Of a DNA stretch of 64,000 nt, positions 23,261-34,997 are shown one piece after another. Location of the stretch: NCBI GenBank assembly GCA_903813345.2, contig CAIIXF020000010.1, positions 13,213,181-13,277,180 of the forward strand, in the 5' to 3' direction. Each line of letters opens with the position of its first letter. The stretch's first letter is position 1. Both the position numbers and the translations under genes were made by a program. This DNA is from Owenia fusiformis. Its lineage: Eukaryota; Annelida; Polychaeta; Sabellida; Oweniidae. The notes under the pieces were generated by a model that was not told where the DNA came from, did no database searches, and saw nothing but the letters and a program-made list of their open reading frames with translations.

Positions 23261-25794
23261 TTTTTCCATTCTGTATTTCATTTAAAATTACCCTGAAATT
23301 AACTGGTGATTAGACTCTGGAAACATGTCACACCTGGAGATTGAGTAAATATTCTTTAAACGTTCTCCAAATAAACACGTTACCTTGGGGATTTCAACAT
23401 TTGTCGATATTTGTTGAGTTATATGTTAAGAAGTGTTGCAGAGATAGATAGCTATTGAACGATCAAGCCCAGTGCTAACAGCTGAGTAAAGAATAGGACT
23501 ACATATTTTACAGTTTATGAGTTTCTAAAGTGTATCTTGCTTCAAAAACTAACCGATGCATTTAACTATAGCCTAGTTGAAAGTGCTATTATTCACTGGT
23601 CCCCACGTCACGTCTTTACGACAAAATGGATGACGTTACGTCTTTACAACTCGGTAGAAACCGTCGGATTTGGAACTGTCTTGACAAGCTAGTTCGCGTT
23701 TTTTTATTTCCAGATCATGCTTGGCTCGAGAGTTGCCATGGTCATTACCTTGACGTCATGTTAAATATTTCGTTAGGCCAAGGATATCTCAGTAGAAATT
23801 ATTACTTATTTTATTTCCAGTACATGTAAACGGTCACAGAGTTTCACACTTCAAATTTACATAATCGTTATCAAATTCTCCTCATTTTTATCATATTAAT
23901 CAGTTTCAACCCGGCGAAAGCAGTTATGGTGAAACAGCCGTACATGTATAGCATCTAGCAATCTATTCTATCAGGGTATCATTAACAATTACCATCAATT
24001 TAGAAACACCTGGTTTGAACATCTGTGTTAATTATCTCATCTTGTGAGATCATGTTTTGAGTTTTCTCATATTTTAGAAAATACTGAACCTTCACAGTTC
24101 ACACCGTGGTAATGGTAACTGAACAACGCGTACCGCTACAGCACAAGTCGTTGTCAACAGTGTCCATAATGTAGAACAACGGTAAGCGTGATAACTACGT
24201 CGGAGGAAATCTCAAAGATGGAAAACGTCCAAATGCAGCCAAATCAAATCGAATTTTCAATCAATTGTCAATGATTGCATAGGCGTTTATTTGACGTACG
24301 AACCGTTTAGCCGACCGTGATCTATAATCATTTGCAGGATTGCGTAACTCTTCTCTAGCGTGACAACGATTATGTAGTTCAGCTGTTGATCTTTTTTCAG
24401 AATTACATCTTATTAGATTTGGCGTTATATTCACGCCTTCTAATTATGATCAGGCTTAATGCACCGATGGTTTACAATTGGCCGATAAGTTACAACGCCC
24501 CGACTTTTAGCGTTAAAATCAAGTCAACGTGACACACATAGCTTTGCCCGATTTGCTCACAGGTCTTCCGTTCTTATATTTACTTTCATAAAAGCATGTT
24601 CCAGAAATAAAGTCAAGAAAGTATATATCAGGATGTCCACATTTATTATTACGGAGAGTTTTTAGTATTTTTTCTTCGAAATTTTGCCAGTGTATATCTT
24701 CAGTATTTTAACTGTCTCGGTTGTGCTAATGCATGCTTGTTTCATAACGGTGGAGGGGGTCTGCTTACGCAGTCTTTTACGTTCGCTTTATAGCTGCAAT
24801 TCAGATGTTGTTTTTCCCATTGGGTTAACCCAACTAATTGTTATAACATGCGTATTCCCATACAAACGATCTGTCTTCAAGAGAAAACTAAGATTTGTGG
24901 ACATGTTTTGCTATCATTGCATCATACCCCAGTATGTCCTCTGTCAGTCAAAAAAGTTTGAATCAAAACTCCCCACGAAAATCAAAAGATCTCACCTGTT
25001 GAAGACGCCATCTATAGAAAATGTCAAAAAATGTCATTCTGATTTTGACAGATGGAGGCAGGTCAAAAAGGTCAAATTTTTTAAAGAAAATGCACCTTAA
25101 TCACATCAAATCATGTCTCAGAGTTGGTCCACACATACACTTTTTCATTCATGTACTTACCAAAATCCAACCACTGGTGATGCTAATGTAATTACAATAA
25201 TTGGACTATATTTTTGTTTTTATAATGCCATCTATTCGTCTTCCCACTCGGCGGAAGGATCTAATGGTTGTGTGTCTCCATTGTGTTTTTGATCTTCCCT
25301 CGTTTCCCTCTCCATTTTCTTTTTTCTCTTTGGCAACTGTACGTACGTGTTCAGTATCAGGTCATGGTTAGGCACTTACTAGATATAGTTTATGTACATA
25401 CTATGTGGATACAGCATCTCTTTTCAGAATCAAAATTGAATTATTGGAAAGAGTACAGACATTTTTGACTATATGCAATCGGATGTTTGATCGGATCTTT
25501 TCTTCACCCTAGATTTATTCTTACAACCGGTATTCTACCTACTTTATAAATGTGCTGTATACATGTATATGTAGTTCATGGTATTTAGACCAGATGCAAA
25601 ACAAATTGCGTAGAGTTCACCAGTCTTGCTAATTATGATTTTTTCTTCGATCATCGTTATGTTCGATCTTACTGCAATTACCGAGCGTTGCAAATTCTAC
25701 GTCATTCGAATTCCAAGTTCATCAACAAGAAACGCTCGGGAATTCTGTGTAGCTTAACTTATGTATGTATGCGAACACCGATAAAATCCTCATG
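23261..25794. other. Non-coding stretch; unassigned 138-codon frame
   Basis: No supported gene. A + strand frame at 24,684-25,100 encodes a hydrophobic N-terminus (FSILTVSVVLMHACFITV) followed by a basic stretch. It has no recognised domain or homologous neighbour, and no splice context to support it, so it may be a chance frame or a fragment. Confidence 0.4.
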
Positions 25795-25940
25795 GTAACC
25801 GGACAACTCATCCCCTAGACATTGTAGACAACACATCCATGGACAATTCAATCCCTAGACAATTCATTCTATAGACAACTCATCCCCTGGATAACTCATG
25901 CAGTTCGGGGATTAGTTGTCTATGGGTTGAGTTGTCCGTA
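25795..25940. repeat. Short minisatellite with inverted end
   Basis: Variants of GGACAACTCATCCCCTAGA occur four to five times in direct orientation (25,800-25,900). They are followed by an inverted copy (GGGGATTAGTTGTCTATGGG, TTGAGTTGTCC), so the tract can fold back on itself. Confidence 0.8.
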
Positions 25941-26929
25941 AACCATCTTCACTGTCAGCGTTTAGAGAGTGTAAAAAGCGTGTGATTTTCAGAAATCACT
26001 AAAAAGGTGCCACATTCTATAGATCGTATTTATGTGCTAAATAATTGCTCCAATTTTGCCCCTTGCCATGAACATGTCAGTTTCAAATCTCAAATTAGAC
26101 GGTAAATTCTTAATCAACTCAGGAAGACATCGATGTTGCTAAAATTTCACCTGCCTGCTTGATACTGGATTTCAATAAACGACACCCTTATCTAGATCAA
26201 GAACACCTTTCCACGAATGATCCTAAGCTATGAGTTACCTGTTTCAATATTAATAAATACTTCATATCGATCTAAAAAATAAATTTACATTATGTTATGG
26301 TTATTAGAAGAAGTGTTGTTAATGTATTCTACAAATGTGAAAATAAAAATACAAGCGAATAATTGGCATGCTTGCGTTGTCGCTTTTGACCATTCCGAAT
26401 GCAGTATAGCTATATCGTATGTGCCATAGTCTCACAACCTACAGTATGATACCATGTGCACTTTAGAGTTGAGCAGGTGCCGAGAAAATGTTAAAAGATG
26501 AGTTATGTTTGTACCGAGGAGGAACCAAAGAATTCAAGGTTTATAAGCACCTTTATGGCGTACCACATTACATAATTTCATAAACGGCCGCCAATAGATT
26601 ATATGCAAGTAGAAATACTCTTGATTTACGTCATTAAAAACTCAAAATTCAGTCAAAGTGATATCATATTTGATTTCTACATGTAATATTACATTCAGAA
26701 ATGTGGTTTTTAAAAGTCTTTATCAACTTTGAAAATTTAATTTCCGTTGAAAGTGTGACTTTTAGATCGGGGAGATTCCCCATAGACCCTATGTTATAAA
26801 ATCACAAAATTGAAATATCTCTTATATTGGACAAATAATACTTTCTTTTACTGGACATAATTTAATTTGTATACTTGATATGAGGGTAACATGAAAATTT
26901 AACTACTAAAACTGATGAATATTCAAGTT
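25941..26929. other. Non-coding stretch, no gene seen
   Basis: AT-rich; no exon, RNA gene or repeat recognised. Confidence 0.45.
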
Positions 26930-27665
26930 CAAAGCCCCAATATAAAGTTAAAACCACTTTGGATTATATTATAGTCCTACCCAATGTTATCAAAGTGTGA
27001 TATGTGAATTTTTTTTATTTCAAAAGTGGTTTCTGAAGGACTTTTTGTTCGAAAAATCGTGAATTTATTTAAAACCTTAAAACTTTTAGAAGCCAAACAT
27101 CCACACATATCTTTTAATAAGCAATAATCCATACCAATGCATAGCATTCATCCTCACATGTTTTTTTTGCCGAAAAAAATTTAGAAAATCGGTTCATAAA
27201 TAAGCGAGAAATGAACTCATCAATGCATGAAAATGGTTCGGAGAAAAATGCATTTGAAAATTTAGTTCTAATAGAAACCAATGGTACAATAATATCTAAA
27301 ACATAATAATCTTTTCACCTGGTAAGACAATCAACATTTGTTTATTCTTGAAGTTCAGCATATTGAGAAAAGATCATGATTGACATGGAATTTTTTTTAA
27401 TTCTTCTCAAAACGTTTTTGCCACCTGAGTGAGTCATGTTGACATCACTTAGGTTGCAAAATATTTTCATATACTAAAACATTGAAGTGGCACATTAGAT
27501 GGCATTATTTTTTTTTACTTTTTGAAAAATGGCGGGAAACTTGAATATTTGAGAAATGAAAAGCTGGCAATTTTTTTCAAAAATCTCTAAACTTACTTTT
27601 TAAGTCATGACAAATGGAAAATGAATGATAAAACATATTTTCAAACTTTACATTGGGACTTTAAG
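26930..27665 (+). mobile_element. MITE-like dispersed repeat, copy 1 (~735 bp)
   Basis: A diverged, inverted sister copy lies at 47,244-48,087. Shared landmarks include CAATGTTATCAAAGTGTGAT, CCAATGCATAGCATTCATCC, ATAAGCGAGAAATGAACT and CCATTTTTCAAA. The ends are short inverted repeats of the type TCAAAGCCCCAATATAAAGTT and AACTTTACATTGGGACTTTAA. No coding capacity. Superfamily not determined. Confidence 0.8.
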
Positions 27666-29029
27666 GACATTTTCTAATACCCTGCCATTTTATTTACCCC
27701 GAATCAGCCACCTGGTGGTGAAAATGGTAACTACCTACTCGCATCTGGGTAATTGTCATGGCTTCTATCTATAGTTTAACAAATGTTTTTTAAGATAAAC
27801 AAAGCTTTTGTAAAGGATTCAACGATTTGTGTAACGATTTCCAATGCATTTTGCATTTAGTGAATAAGAATGCTCAAAAATACGTCAAATCGGACCAACA
27901 GTTGCTAAATACTAAATTCTAAGGCTATAAACATACTCGTATCGATGTTTCAATATTCAATAAAGCTTATCAGCACTTTATTAACCCAATAACGAAACGA
28001 ATTCCGCGATGTTTCCATGCCATAACTCCACCTAAGATGCTGTCAGTTGCAGGAAGAAGGTGTTCCACATGTGAGCATTTACCTGTGCAGCAAGTGTACC
28101 GTGATCTTGATATGAAAAACGATGTATTTCAAAACCATTGGATAACAATTGGAACGCAACAGAGAATTAGACCAAATCAATCTAATGTGTATTAAGATAT
28201 ATATGTAAGACAAAACACATTACCGAATGAAAAACTGGCACAGGATAACCTTTCAGCGCTGATCATCGAGAGATCGGGGTTACCTGGATATACACCTCTA
28301 CAGTTGGTTGCAGCAAGCGTCGATTCGAGATGCAATTACAACAACATTTAGTGAAAACAAATTACTGAAAAAATCGAGCTGAGGATACTAAGTATCCCAG
28401 AATACATATATTTCCACAGATTGAGTTATAATTACAGAAGCTTCAAGGGCATCCGTGTGGTCGTAAAAAACAGTTTCAACTCATCTATTCCTGCTGGTAT
28501 TGCGATCATCATACAAAGCGATAACGGTGATCTGTTGGGGTTATGTTCAGGTTGAATTAACATGTACATGTGCCTAAATATGTAGTGTATAAGGAGCACC
28601 AACGTGGATTGCAGATTTTACAAGAACGGTTGAGCTTTTGAATACCGTTTTTATTCGCACCCCAAAAGGATACTTATGGAAAAACATAATAGTTAGGATA
28701 GTTCGATTGGAAGCTGATTGCCCAGTTTGATTGTGTTAAGTGTGAAATGAGATTGAGATTGTGCCGGAAATAGTTTTCAGCTAGCTTGGATAATTTGATT
28801 CAATACACTTCATAAAAACATACATCAATTTATGTCAATAGTGATAATTATCAAATTACTTGCGGATTCATCAAACTCTCATATTTACGGAATATTTATG
28901 CACTAAAGCAGTTATTTATACCCCTATTTAAAATGATGATGTTCTACGAATAAAATAATTCGGGGAGAAATTGAACCAATACAGAGTGTCTGTATTATAT
29001 GAGAAAATAACAAGAATCGAATTCCTAAT
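27666..29029. other. Non-coding stretch upstream of the SLC22 gene
   Basis: No exon recognised. TTATTTATACCCC at ~28,913 could be a TATA-like element ~110 bp upstream of the SLC22 start codon, but this is weak evidence. The promoter and 5' UTR must lie here. Confidence 0.35.
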
Positions 29030-32000
29030 ATGAAGGACCTCGAGGACGTCCAGGAGAAGACACAGAATGGCAGAACGATTGCCATTCGGTTCCCAAGGAT
29101 GGGAAAATACGAGTTTGTTACTCCGGGAAAGTATGAATCTCTGTTGTACCTCGTAGTTTGCACTGGATCGTGTTTCTTTGGCGTTTGGCACATGCTATCT
29201 ATAGTGTTTATAGGTAAGTTTTAATGTTTTTTATGAAGATGGCACTTGAAAAGAATTTCGAGCTAAATTGTTCATTTTAAACCTCATAAATTTGCATCTC
29301 GTTTATGTAGATTTTTAACTATGTGAACTTCTTCCTAAAAGTTTCGTAATATATATTTCTTTATCTTGAAATGAGCCTGTATCTCAGTAAACTGCATCAT
29401 TCTTGTTGGCACATCTATGGTATAGACACAATAATTAAAGAGTTTGGCAGCTTTCTAGGTGTGAGGATAATAAATTGAAAACACTGAAATTTATTTATAA
29501 TGTTACATTAGGAAATGAACCATTCCACTATTGTAAAATTCCTCCGAATTCTACAATAAACGATACCATACCTTGGCAATACAAAAACGACAAATGGAGC
29601 CTGAACCAGTGCGAACGGTTTAATGGGACGGACAGAAACACAACGTTACCTTGCACAGAAGGATGGCACTATGACCCAGAGCCCGGCAATACAATTGTCA
29701 CAGAGGTAAGAAATTCTTGAATGGTCTGGATGTCTGTATAGTATATTAGAGACAAAGTTTATCCCGGGGGAGTATTAAATATGTCATTCCATAACACTTA
29801 TTTTTTCCTTTTGTAATTCGTAACGTAAGCGCAGGGTTTCTACTTAAATGAAAGTCAACCAAAGCAACGGTTTATCGAACATATCTTTTTATATAAATAT
29901 CTACTTTTTGTTTCTTTACAAATTGTGAAACTTTAAACCAACATGGTGCTGCTAACATTTTAAATTGGATTGTTTTTTCCAAAACCCATTGTGAAAACAA
30001 CAATATACCAAAAGATAAAAAATACATTGCATTGGGGGTATACAACTATGAGGCAGGCGAGAGAAGGAGAGGTTTCACCAGTAAAACATTCTTTTAAGCG
30101 TTTTCAGGTTAAGTTGCACGCTTTTTTGTACAAGAACGTTTAGAATAATGGTGGATTAGTTCTCCCATTTGTAGTGTTTATTTTGGCCGATTGAGTATAA
30201 AAGTATACGGAAAATATTGTATTTATTGAACTGAGAGCGGGACAGTAATCTACGGGGGTTGAAATAGTATACTCACAAGTACAGGTTCTCTTTTAAAGTG
30301 TAACTAAACACTCCCCCCCCCCCCCTATTAATAGAATCTGATCTTCCAGTGGGACCTTGTCTGCAAAGACAACTATCTGGCGGAGACTTCCCAGGCCGTT
30401 TTCAATGTTGGTGTGATGGTAGGTGCCGTCGTCTTCACGTATCTCTCTGACCGATATGGGCGCAAGTTCAGCTTCATTCTCGCTGAACTCATTATGGTAG
30501 TCGTCGGTGTCCTTCTTGCACTGTGTACAAACTATTACGCCTTCACCGTAATACGTTTCCTACAAGGCGCGTGTCAACAGGTGAGAAGCTGAAAGAATCG
30601 GGGAAGGTTGGCTAAGGTTTTTCAATAAATGACTTAAAATATGCAACCATCTACATTACTAGGGACAGCCAAGTCTCATTAAGGGCACTCGAGGAGGATG
30701 GGGATGTTTGGCTTTGATTTCACGCACTAAGTTATCCATTTAAATGTTGGATTAAAACTAGAAATGGGGAAAAATAAATGTAGAATGACGCCTTCCTGTA
30801 CCCGTGACATTATCTTGACACACGGCAAGTATCAATTAAAAGCATCCCTTCCATTTTGTATTTACACTTTGTTTTTATCTCCCAACTCATGGTTAAACTA
30901 TTTCAGGGTATCATCTTGCCTGGCTTCATTCTTGCCTGTGAACTGTTCGTCAGCCGCCAGAGAACTACTGCCGGAATAGGTGTCCAGCTGTTATGGGCCC
31001 TTGGGATGATGCTAATGGCGGTGTTCGCTTACTTCATCCGGGATTGGCACTACTTGCAGTTGGCCTTCAGCCTCCCAGGACTGTTGTGTATAAGTTTCAT
31101 ATGGTAAGCGATCATGACATAATGAGTAGGGATGATCGCGAGTTTGATGCTGGTTGATTAGCTCGTATTCTGGAATGTTTATTTCTGTTCATAATATAGA
31201 TTGTCATAATAAGTTATAATATATTCTCTCTTGCAATTCTGAATGAAGAAGTTTAAAAAAAATTTCATTGGAATAACGTGGTCAATAATATAACAAAAGT
31301 AGGTTTGACAAGGTATGCATGGGTGCAATAACTCTACAAATTAGTAATTATACTGTTTAAAGTGTTACATATTTATCTTTTGTGTGTTTAATAGGGTAGT
31401 TCCTGAATCAATACCATGGCTAGTCGCCAATGACCGCATAACTGAAGCAGAAGCGATACTCCATCATGCTGCTGAATTCAACGGTACCGAACTGCCTGTC
31501 CGACCTCTTCACACCCACGATGCCCAAGAGGAGCAACTTTTACACAGTGAACAAGAGAAAACGGAGAAAAAATCCATCGCCCAAAGATGTCGTAGCGGCC
31601 TACGTCAAACAGGGAGTTCCATAAGAGATTGTTTCAGGTGCAAGAAGCATTCTGAAGAAGGGGTCGAGGAAGTTAAACGATATACCATAGTTGATGTCTT
31701 TCGTCATCCTAAACTCAGAATGTACTGCTTAATTATGTGCTACCTGTGGTAAGTATGACAGTTGTTGAGGGAAAATTCTCAGTTATGCGGAATCAAACGA
31801 AATGAATGCCCAACGCAAGTGGGCACTACAATGGCTAAACTCGGTTTTTAACAGAATCCCCATTCACAGAATACATAATGTCTCTGATGTGCATCCCAAT
31901 ATCGGAACAATACATAATCAAACATCGTAATCAACAGCTTTTTGTTCTTGTAGGTTAGTCAGTAGCTTGGTCTACTACGGTCTGTCCCTCAGCACGTCAG

Positions 32001-33891
32001 CCTTGGCTGGTAACATGTACCTCAATTTCTTTATTAGCGGGGCTGTTGAGGTGCCAGCATATATTCTTTGTATCATACTACTGCAAACGTGAGTACAATT
32101 AACTTTAATGTTCCTATTATAGATTTTTGTGATGGTTTGAAGAAAGTGAGCTATTTTTATACCCACTTTGTGCATGTTGTGTGTCTGTCCATCCATTCTT
32201 CTACAAGTGGCAGGTACTATTCATATTTAAATAAGTTGGTTAATCCGTTAGCCGTTAGTTGCATTCGCGAATACAAGTTAAGAGTGCATCAAATACAGAG
32301 GGTCGTTATTGATATTGTTACCCTTGGGTTCTATTGTAAATACTACCTACATGTATAAGTAGATAGTACTACTGATGATCTCATTATGATGTTTCAGGTT
32401 TGGAAGGCGATGGCCGTTATGTATTTTCCTGTGTACATGCGGGGTAGCATTGATAGCGTGTGCCTTTACACCAGATAAAGGTACAGTGAATATGTTAAGA
32501 AAGAAGTGGCTTGGACTACTGATTCGTGAACTCAACAGATGTCTTAAAACATGCACGATGCACGTTCACAGACCAAAATCTGCTTCTTAAAAGTCGATGC
32601 GGTATTTGTTGAGAACAATAAACGTGTTTATTTTTGCATGTCTTCACAATATAATGTGAAATATTATGTTATATTATATCTTAAAAAGCACAAAAAGACC
32701 TTTCAAATGAGCAATAGCTTGTGTCTTAACAATTTTTCCTTGCAAATATAGACCAAACTTTGAATTTTGCACATTTTCCCCTTAATTTTGAGCACATTTT
32801 TGGCTCTGTAGCACAATTTTAATTTTTGTGATAAGACCGGTTTTCCTATGGCTAGGCTCAAATACAATTTGACCAGTTGATTATGTTACAATTTAAAACT
32901 CACGTACGTACGTAATGGCATGATTTCAGTAAATGGGTACGATTTGGGATGGCTTTTGATACTGCTCACGATGATAGGCAAGTTTGGAATAACTGGTTCA
33001 TTTGGAACTGTGTTTCTTTATGCTCCTGAATTATACCCGACCAATATACGGTAAGTACCGTACGCACTCAGGTAAGTTTCCCTTTTTTGTGACTATATAT
33101 CCAATCACGAGATTGGTCAACAGTTTTTTTATCTAGACAAAAATTATCAACGGGAAGCACTTTATTTCCCGTTATCATACAGGGTGGACCAAAAAATGGG
33201 ACACTCCCATATATTCTATTTAAAAGAACATATATTAACCAAATGGCATAACAATTGAGTATTACATTTCATATCGTATTGAGCTTTTTGTTTCTACCAA
33301 GTAAAGGCCAAATGGGGCCATGTATGATCCAGGCTGAGTACAGAGGCCATGCAATGTCAGAACTGTTTTTAAAAAGTTATATTATACTTTTGAGAAAAGA
33401 AAGGAGAACATCTTTATTTGACACCCTGCAATTGCGTTTTAGAAATTCTGGAATGGGTGTGGCCTCAGTTGCAGCACGTATAGGGGGTATTCTTGCCCCA
33501 TACTCAGCATACGTGGTAAGTAAAAATGGTTTTGAAAATACACTTATTTTTCACTTCATAAATTGAACATTTTTCTGATATGTATGTAATAATATATAAA
33601 GATCAATTTATCTGGCACGTATTACTAAGTAAAGCTTTTTGAATAAATATGATGCTCATTGTCTTAATCACAATAAGTCGAAAATTGGGAAGTCTCGATT
33701 CATGGAAACAATTTGATGACTACGTATATTAACTCTAGATGAAGTTCCTCCCATGGTTTCCACCTACTTTATTTGGCGTAATGTCGATTGTTGCGGGCCT
33801 GCTGACCCTTCTTCTCCCAGAGACTCTCAACAGACCACTCCCACAAAGCATTGAGGAGGTCGAAAATTGGAAACGCACAGTAAATGTATAA
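29030..33891 (+). CDS. SLC22-family organic ion transporter (MFS), 10 exons
   Basis: Exons: 29030-29213, 29512-29705, 30335-30580, 30907-31103, 31395-31748, 31954-32088, 32398-32480, 32930-33050, 33443-33515, 33739-33891; all GT-AG with matching phases, 1,740 nt, 579 aa. TM1 at about residues 37-61 is followed by a large Cys-containing, N-glycosylatable extracellular loop (~62-135; [10 protein letters not shown] then FQWDLVC). The MFS signature SDRYGRK is at 164-170. A long charged cytoplasmic loop (~290-375) lies between TM6 and TM7. Later helices include [11 protein letters not shown], and the C-terminus has [17 protein letters not shown]. This loop layout and these motifs are typical of SLC22 (OCT/OCTN/OAT). 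It should be a 12-TM plasma-membrane carrier for organic cations, zwitterions or anions; the substrate cannot be read from the sequence. The loop between TM6 and TM7 looks longer than usual for the family. Start: first in-frame ATG with a cytosolic N-terminus. Confidence 0.93.
33181..33431. mobile_element. Short mariner-type remnant or MITE in an SLC22 intron
   Basis: It begins with TACAGGGTGGACCAAAAAAT, a typical mariner-like terminus, and ends with GACACCCTG 12 bases before the exon 9 acceptor AG. The left end is convincing. The right end matches only the outermost ~8 bases, so the element may be a deletion derivative or have diverged. No transposase sequence inside. Confidence 0.5.
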
Positions 33892-34690
33892 GAACAGACC
33901 AGCACTAACAAGAAATTGCCAATGAATGCAACTTGAGCTCACATGACATTTAAAAATGTCAAAATCAAGTTAAGAGCAAGTCACACTAAATTACAACAGA
34001 CAATTAGTGTGAAAATAGGTGCAGATAGAACATCATAATGTGTATCTTATGATCAAAACCGAACCCATTTTTTCCATTCTAATGTTACCCTACTACTACC
34101 ACTACCATTTGGCTAATATCCCCCATATCTTAATAGTCCTACCAAGTTGAATTATTTTATTTACTAGCATATATCGTAATGCATGTAATTACATGTTGTA
34201 TTATACAGGATCAATATTGAATAAACATTTATTTATTAAAATTAATAATCAAATAGTGTGTCAGAATTTTCAAATTCCAAGGTTAAAGTCAATGCAGCTA
34301 ATTAATCTGTACACGGCGTATGTTCACATTGGGATTAGTAGGGATATTACAATCACAGCGTGTAGTCTAGCAACAAGCTCTCCTCCCAGTACTCAGTCTT
34401 GACGCAAAACTACATAACACGACATTTGTCCATGTAAGCATAAGTACCAAAAAACCAAAAAAGTATTAGAGAATACACAAAGAAAAACAGGAGAGAAAAG
34501 AAAACATATTCGATCCCACAAAGAAACCTTGTCTAACAGCCCCCCCCCTCGAGGAATTAATCTAGAACTAATGTTTAATAGTTCATGTGAATAAGTGTTC
34601 ATTGAGCATTGCAATATGAAAACTATATTTGTATATGCTATACTCCAGTTCAAATAAAGTAAATAAGTGATAATTGCAACATGAATTTGC
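33892..34690 (+). terminator. SLC22 3' UTR region and intergenic space
   Basis: AATAAA at 34,220-34,225, ~330 bases past the stop, is a plausible poly(A) signal for the transporter. The convergent neighbour ends on the other strand with AATAAA (read as TTTATT on + at 34,691-34,696), so the two genes are tail to tail. Confidence 0.5.
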
Positions 34691-34997
34691 TTTATTTTCT
34701 ATCCATCATGTACATTAAATGTTACAAATTGCTGTTGTTCTGTACATTCGTGCATTGTGCATATCAAATAATCTGTTGCTCAAACGAAACGTGACTATTT
34801 TGTATGATAAAACAGAATTCGGTATTCGGTTTAAAATTTTGATCAGAACACAAACAAAATTATTTGTGTTCAATTGAGATATAAGTAACAATTATCAACT
34901 CGAGTTTAACGTTTATCCTAAATGTTTTGAAGTGTTTTATTGTATAATTTTAAAACCAGGACTATTGGTAACTTGAGCAACAGGATTTTGATCCACG

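Noticed and set aside
24684-25100. 138-codon open frame on +
   Set aside because: A hydrophobic N-terminus is present, but there is no recognised domain, no splice partners and no related copy in the window; not strong enough to call a gene.
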